Part shown: positions 12,929 to 13,655 of the stretch, piece by piece
How positions within the stretch are numbered: the stretch's first letter is position 1
How the letters are laid out: every line of letters starts with the position of its first letter
NCBI GenBank assembly: GCA_017935825.1
Contig: JAGBGW010000051.1
Coordinates: 1-13,655, forward strand
Reading direction: 5' to 3'
Length of the DNA stretch: 13,655 nucleotides
From: Clostridia bacterium
Lineage (GTDB): Bacteria; Bacillota; Clostridia; Christensenellales; Maliibacteriaceae
Notes under the pieces: generated by a model
Seen by the model: the letters and a program-made list of their open reading frames with translations, nothing else
The model's database searches: none
What the model was told of the DNA's origin: nothing
Translations under genes and position numbers: made by a program

Positions 12929-13655
12929 ATGAAAAAAACGTTTGCCCTGATACTGATATTTGTTTTGATCGCTTCGGCCATCGGCTGCGGCAAGGATAAC
13001 GCTGCGCAGGTGACAGAACCCATTGCGCAGGAAGCGGAACTTGAATACCCCACGCACCTTGCCCTTTGCCTTGGCAATTCCCCCGCCACGTTCATCTGCG
13101 CCGATGCTACAGGCTATGATGCTTCTTATTTAATGCATCTTTTTGAAGGCCTTTACCGCTACGATGCACAGGGCGCCTGCACCAATGCCATCGCCCAGAC
13201 GGAAAAGGTGGATGAAACAGGCCTTGTATGGACCTTTACACTGCGGGAAGATGCGCTTTGGTCCGACGGTCAGAATGTCCGTGCGCAGGATTTTGTCTAT
13301 GCGTGGCAGCGCGCTGTGGACCCTGACACAAAGTGTGCATACGCAGAGCTTTTCCTGCCCATCAAAAATGCTTCTTCCATCATCGAAGGCAAGATGGAAC
13401 CATCTTCCCTTGGCGTGGAAGCTGTTTCCGACTATGAACTGAAAGTCACCTTCACGCACAAAGTGTTCCGCGTATCGTCTCTTTTTGTGCATCACGCTTT
13501 CTATCCCCTTCGTGAGGATTTGCTTGCAAGCTACGATGTGGAATCTTCTGATTTTAACGGCACCAAGCTTGTCACCAACGGTGCTTACACCATCACCCAG
13601 TACACCGATGGCGGCATGATGCTCATCAAGCGCGATGATTATTACGCAAAAGATG
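12929..13655 (+). CDS. Oligopeptide ABC transporter substrate-binding lipoprotein (OppA-like), 3' end cut by window
   Basis: This is the extracytoplasmic, lipid-anchored receptor that captures peptides for an Opp-type ABC importer. The window holds 242 residues of what is normally a protein of about 500-600. An N-terminal lipoprotein signal (hydrophobic 5-18, lipobox AIGC, Cys20) is followed by the SBP_bac_5 pattern: LMHLFEGLYRYDAQG (68-82), LREDALWSDGQ (105-115), DFVYAWQRAVDP (121-132) and LVTNGAY (214-220), the equivalent of the family's 'GNGPY'. The start is the ATG at 12929, with CAGGAGG (12915-12921) seven bases upstream. The reading frame stays open to the last base. It is divergent from the isc operon. 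Opp permease and ATPase genes, if linked, would be to the right. Related substrates (nickel, dipeptides, pheromones) cannot be excluded. Confidence 0.92.
   Translation, partial: MKKTFALILIFVLIASAIGCGKDNAAQVTEPIAQEAELEYPTHLALCLGNSPATFICADATGYDASYLMHLFEGLYRYDAQGACTNAIAQTEKVDETGLVWTFTLREDALWSDGQNVRAQDFVYAWQRAVDPDTKCAYAELFLPIKNASSIIEGKMEPSSLGVEAVSDYELKVTFTHKVFRVSSLFVHHAFYPLREDLLASYDVESSDFNGTKLVTNGAYTITQYTDGGMMLIKRDDYYAKD

Noticed and set aside
1..13655. CRISPR array, insertion sequence, attachment site, riboswitch or toxin-antitoxin pair
   Set aside because: No regularly spaced repeats, transposase or integrase motifs, or terminal repeats were seen, and the leaders are too short for known riboswitch folds.

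Overview
The window reads as chromosomal DNA of an endospore-forming member of the Bacillota, most likely a Clostridia lineage. The support is a complete gerA/gerB/gerC-type spore germination operon, a CtsR heat-shock repressor with its own operator, a compact iscR-nifS-nifU iron-sulfur operon of the clostridial type, strong AGGAGG-like ribosome binding sites and U-tract terminators after most units. Nearly all of the sequence is accounted for by short, well-delimited transcription units. I see no insertion sequence, phage, CRISPR array or toxin-antitoxin pair.

Layout. Positions 31-845 carry two minus-strand genes, a short peptide deformylase-like gene and an unrecognised 106-residue protein. 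A tRNA-Val(UAC) with a strong promoter and terminator follows at 1044-1155, then a flavin reductase-like gene (1220-1732). A large membrane-anchored protein (1824-3686) appears to combine an AMIN-like domain, a weak SPOR-like segment and a beta-propeller; it has its own promoter and terminator. ctsR (3786-4298) has a consensus promoter directly abutting a CtsR heptad repeat, yet is not followed by mcsA, mcsB or clpC. A terminator hairpin and then the three-gene germination operon (4372-8014) follow. Next are a MATE efflux gene (8076-9449) and a stand-alone cdsA (9575-10378), which faces the minus-strand cluster across a bidirectional terminator.

The minus-strand cluster, in transcription order, is iscR (12735-12304), nifS (12282-11116), nifU (11088-10705), a terminator, and a 51-residue basic small protein (10583-10428). 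The iscR promoter is consensus (TTGACA, 17 bp, TACTAT). Two palindrome-like sites related to IscR type-1 operators lie over and just downstream of it, which implies autoregulation by cluster status. A divergent oligopeptide-binding lipoprotein gene begins at 12929 and runs off the right edge.

How the genes work together. IscR senses Fe-S sufficiency and controls the NifS sulfur donor and the NifU scaffold. The Ger proteins form a spore inner-membrane germinant receptor. CtsR represses at least itself. I found no clear new multi-gene system. The most notable points are the orphan, self-regulated ctsR beside a germination operon, the paired IscR-like sites, the AMIN/SPOR-like/propeller architecture, the deformylase lacking the usual motif-1 glutamine, and the small basic ORF after nifU.
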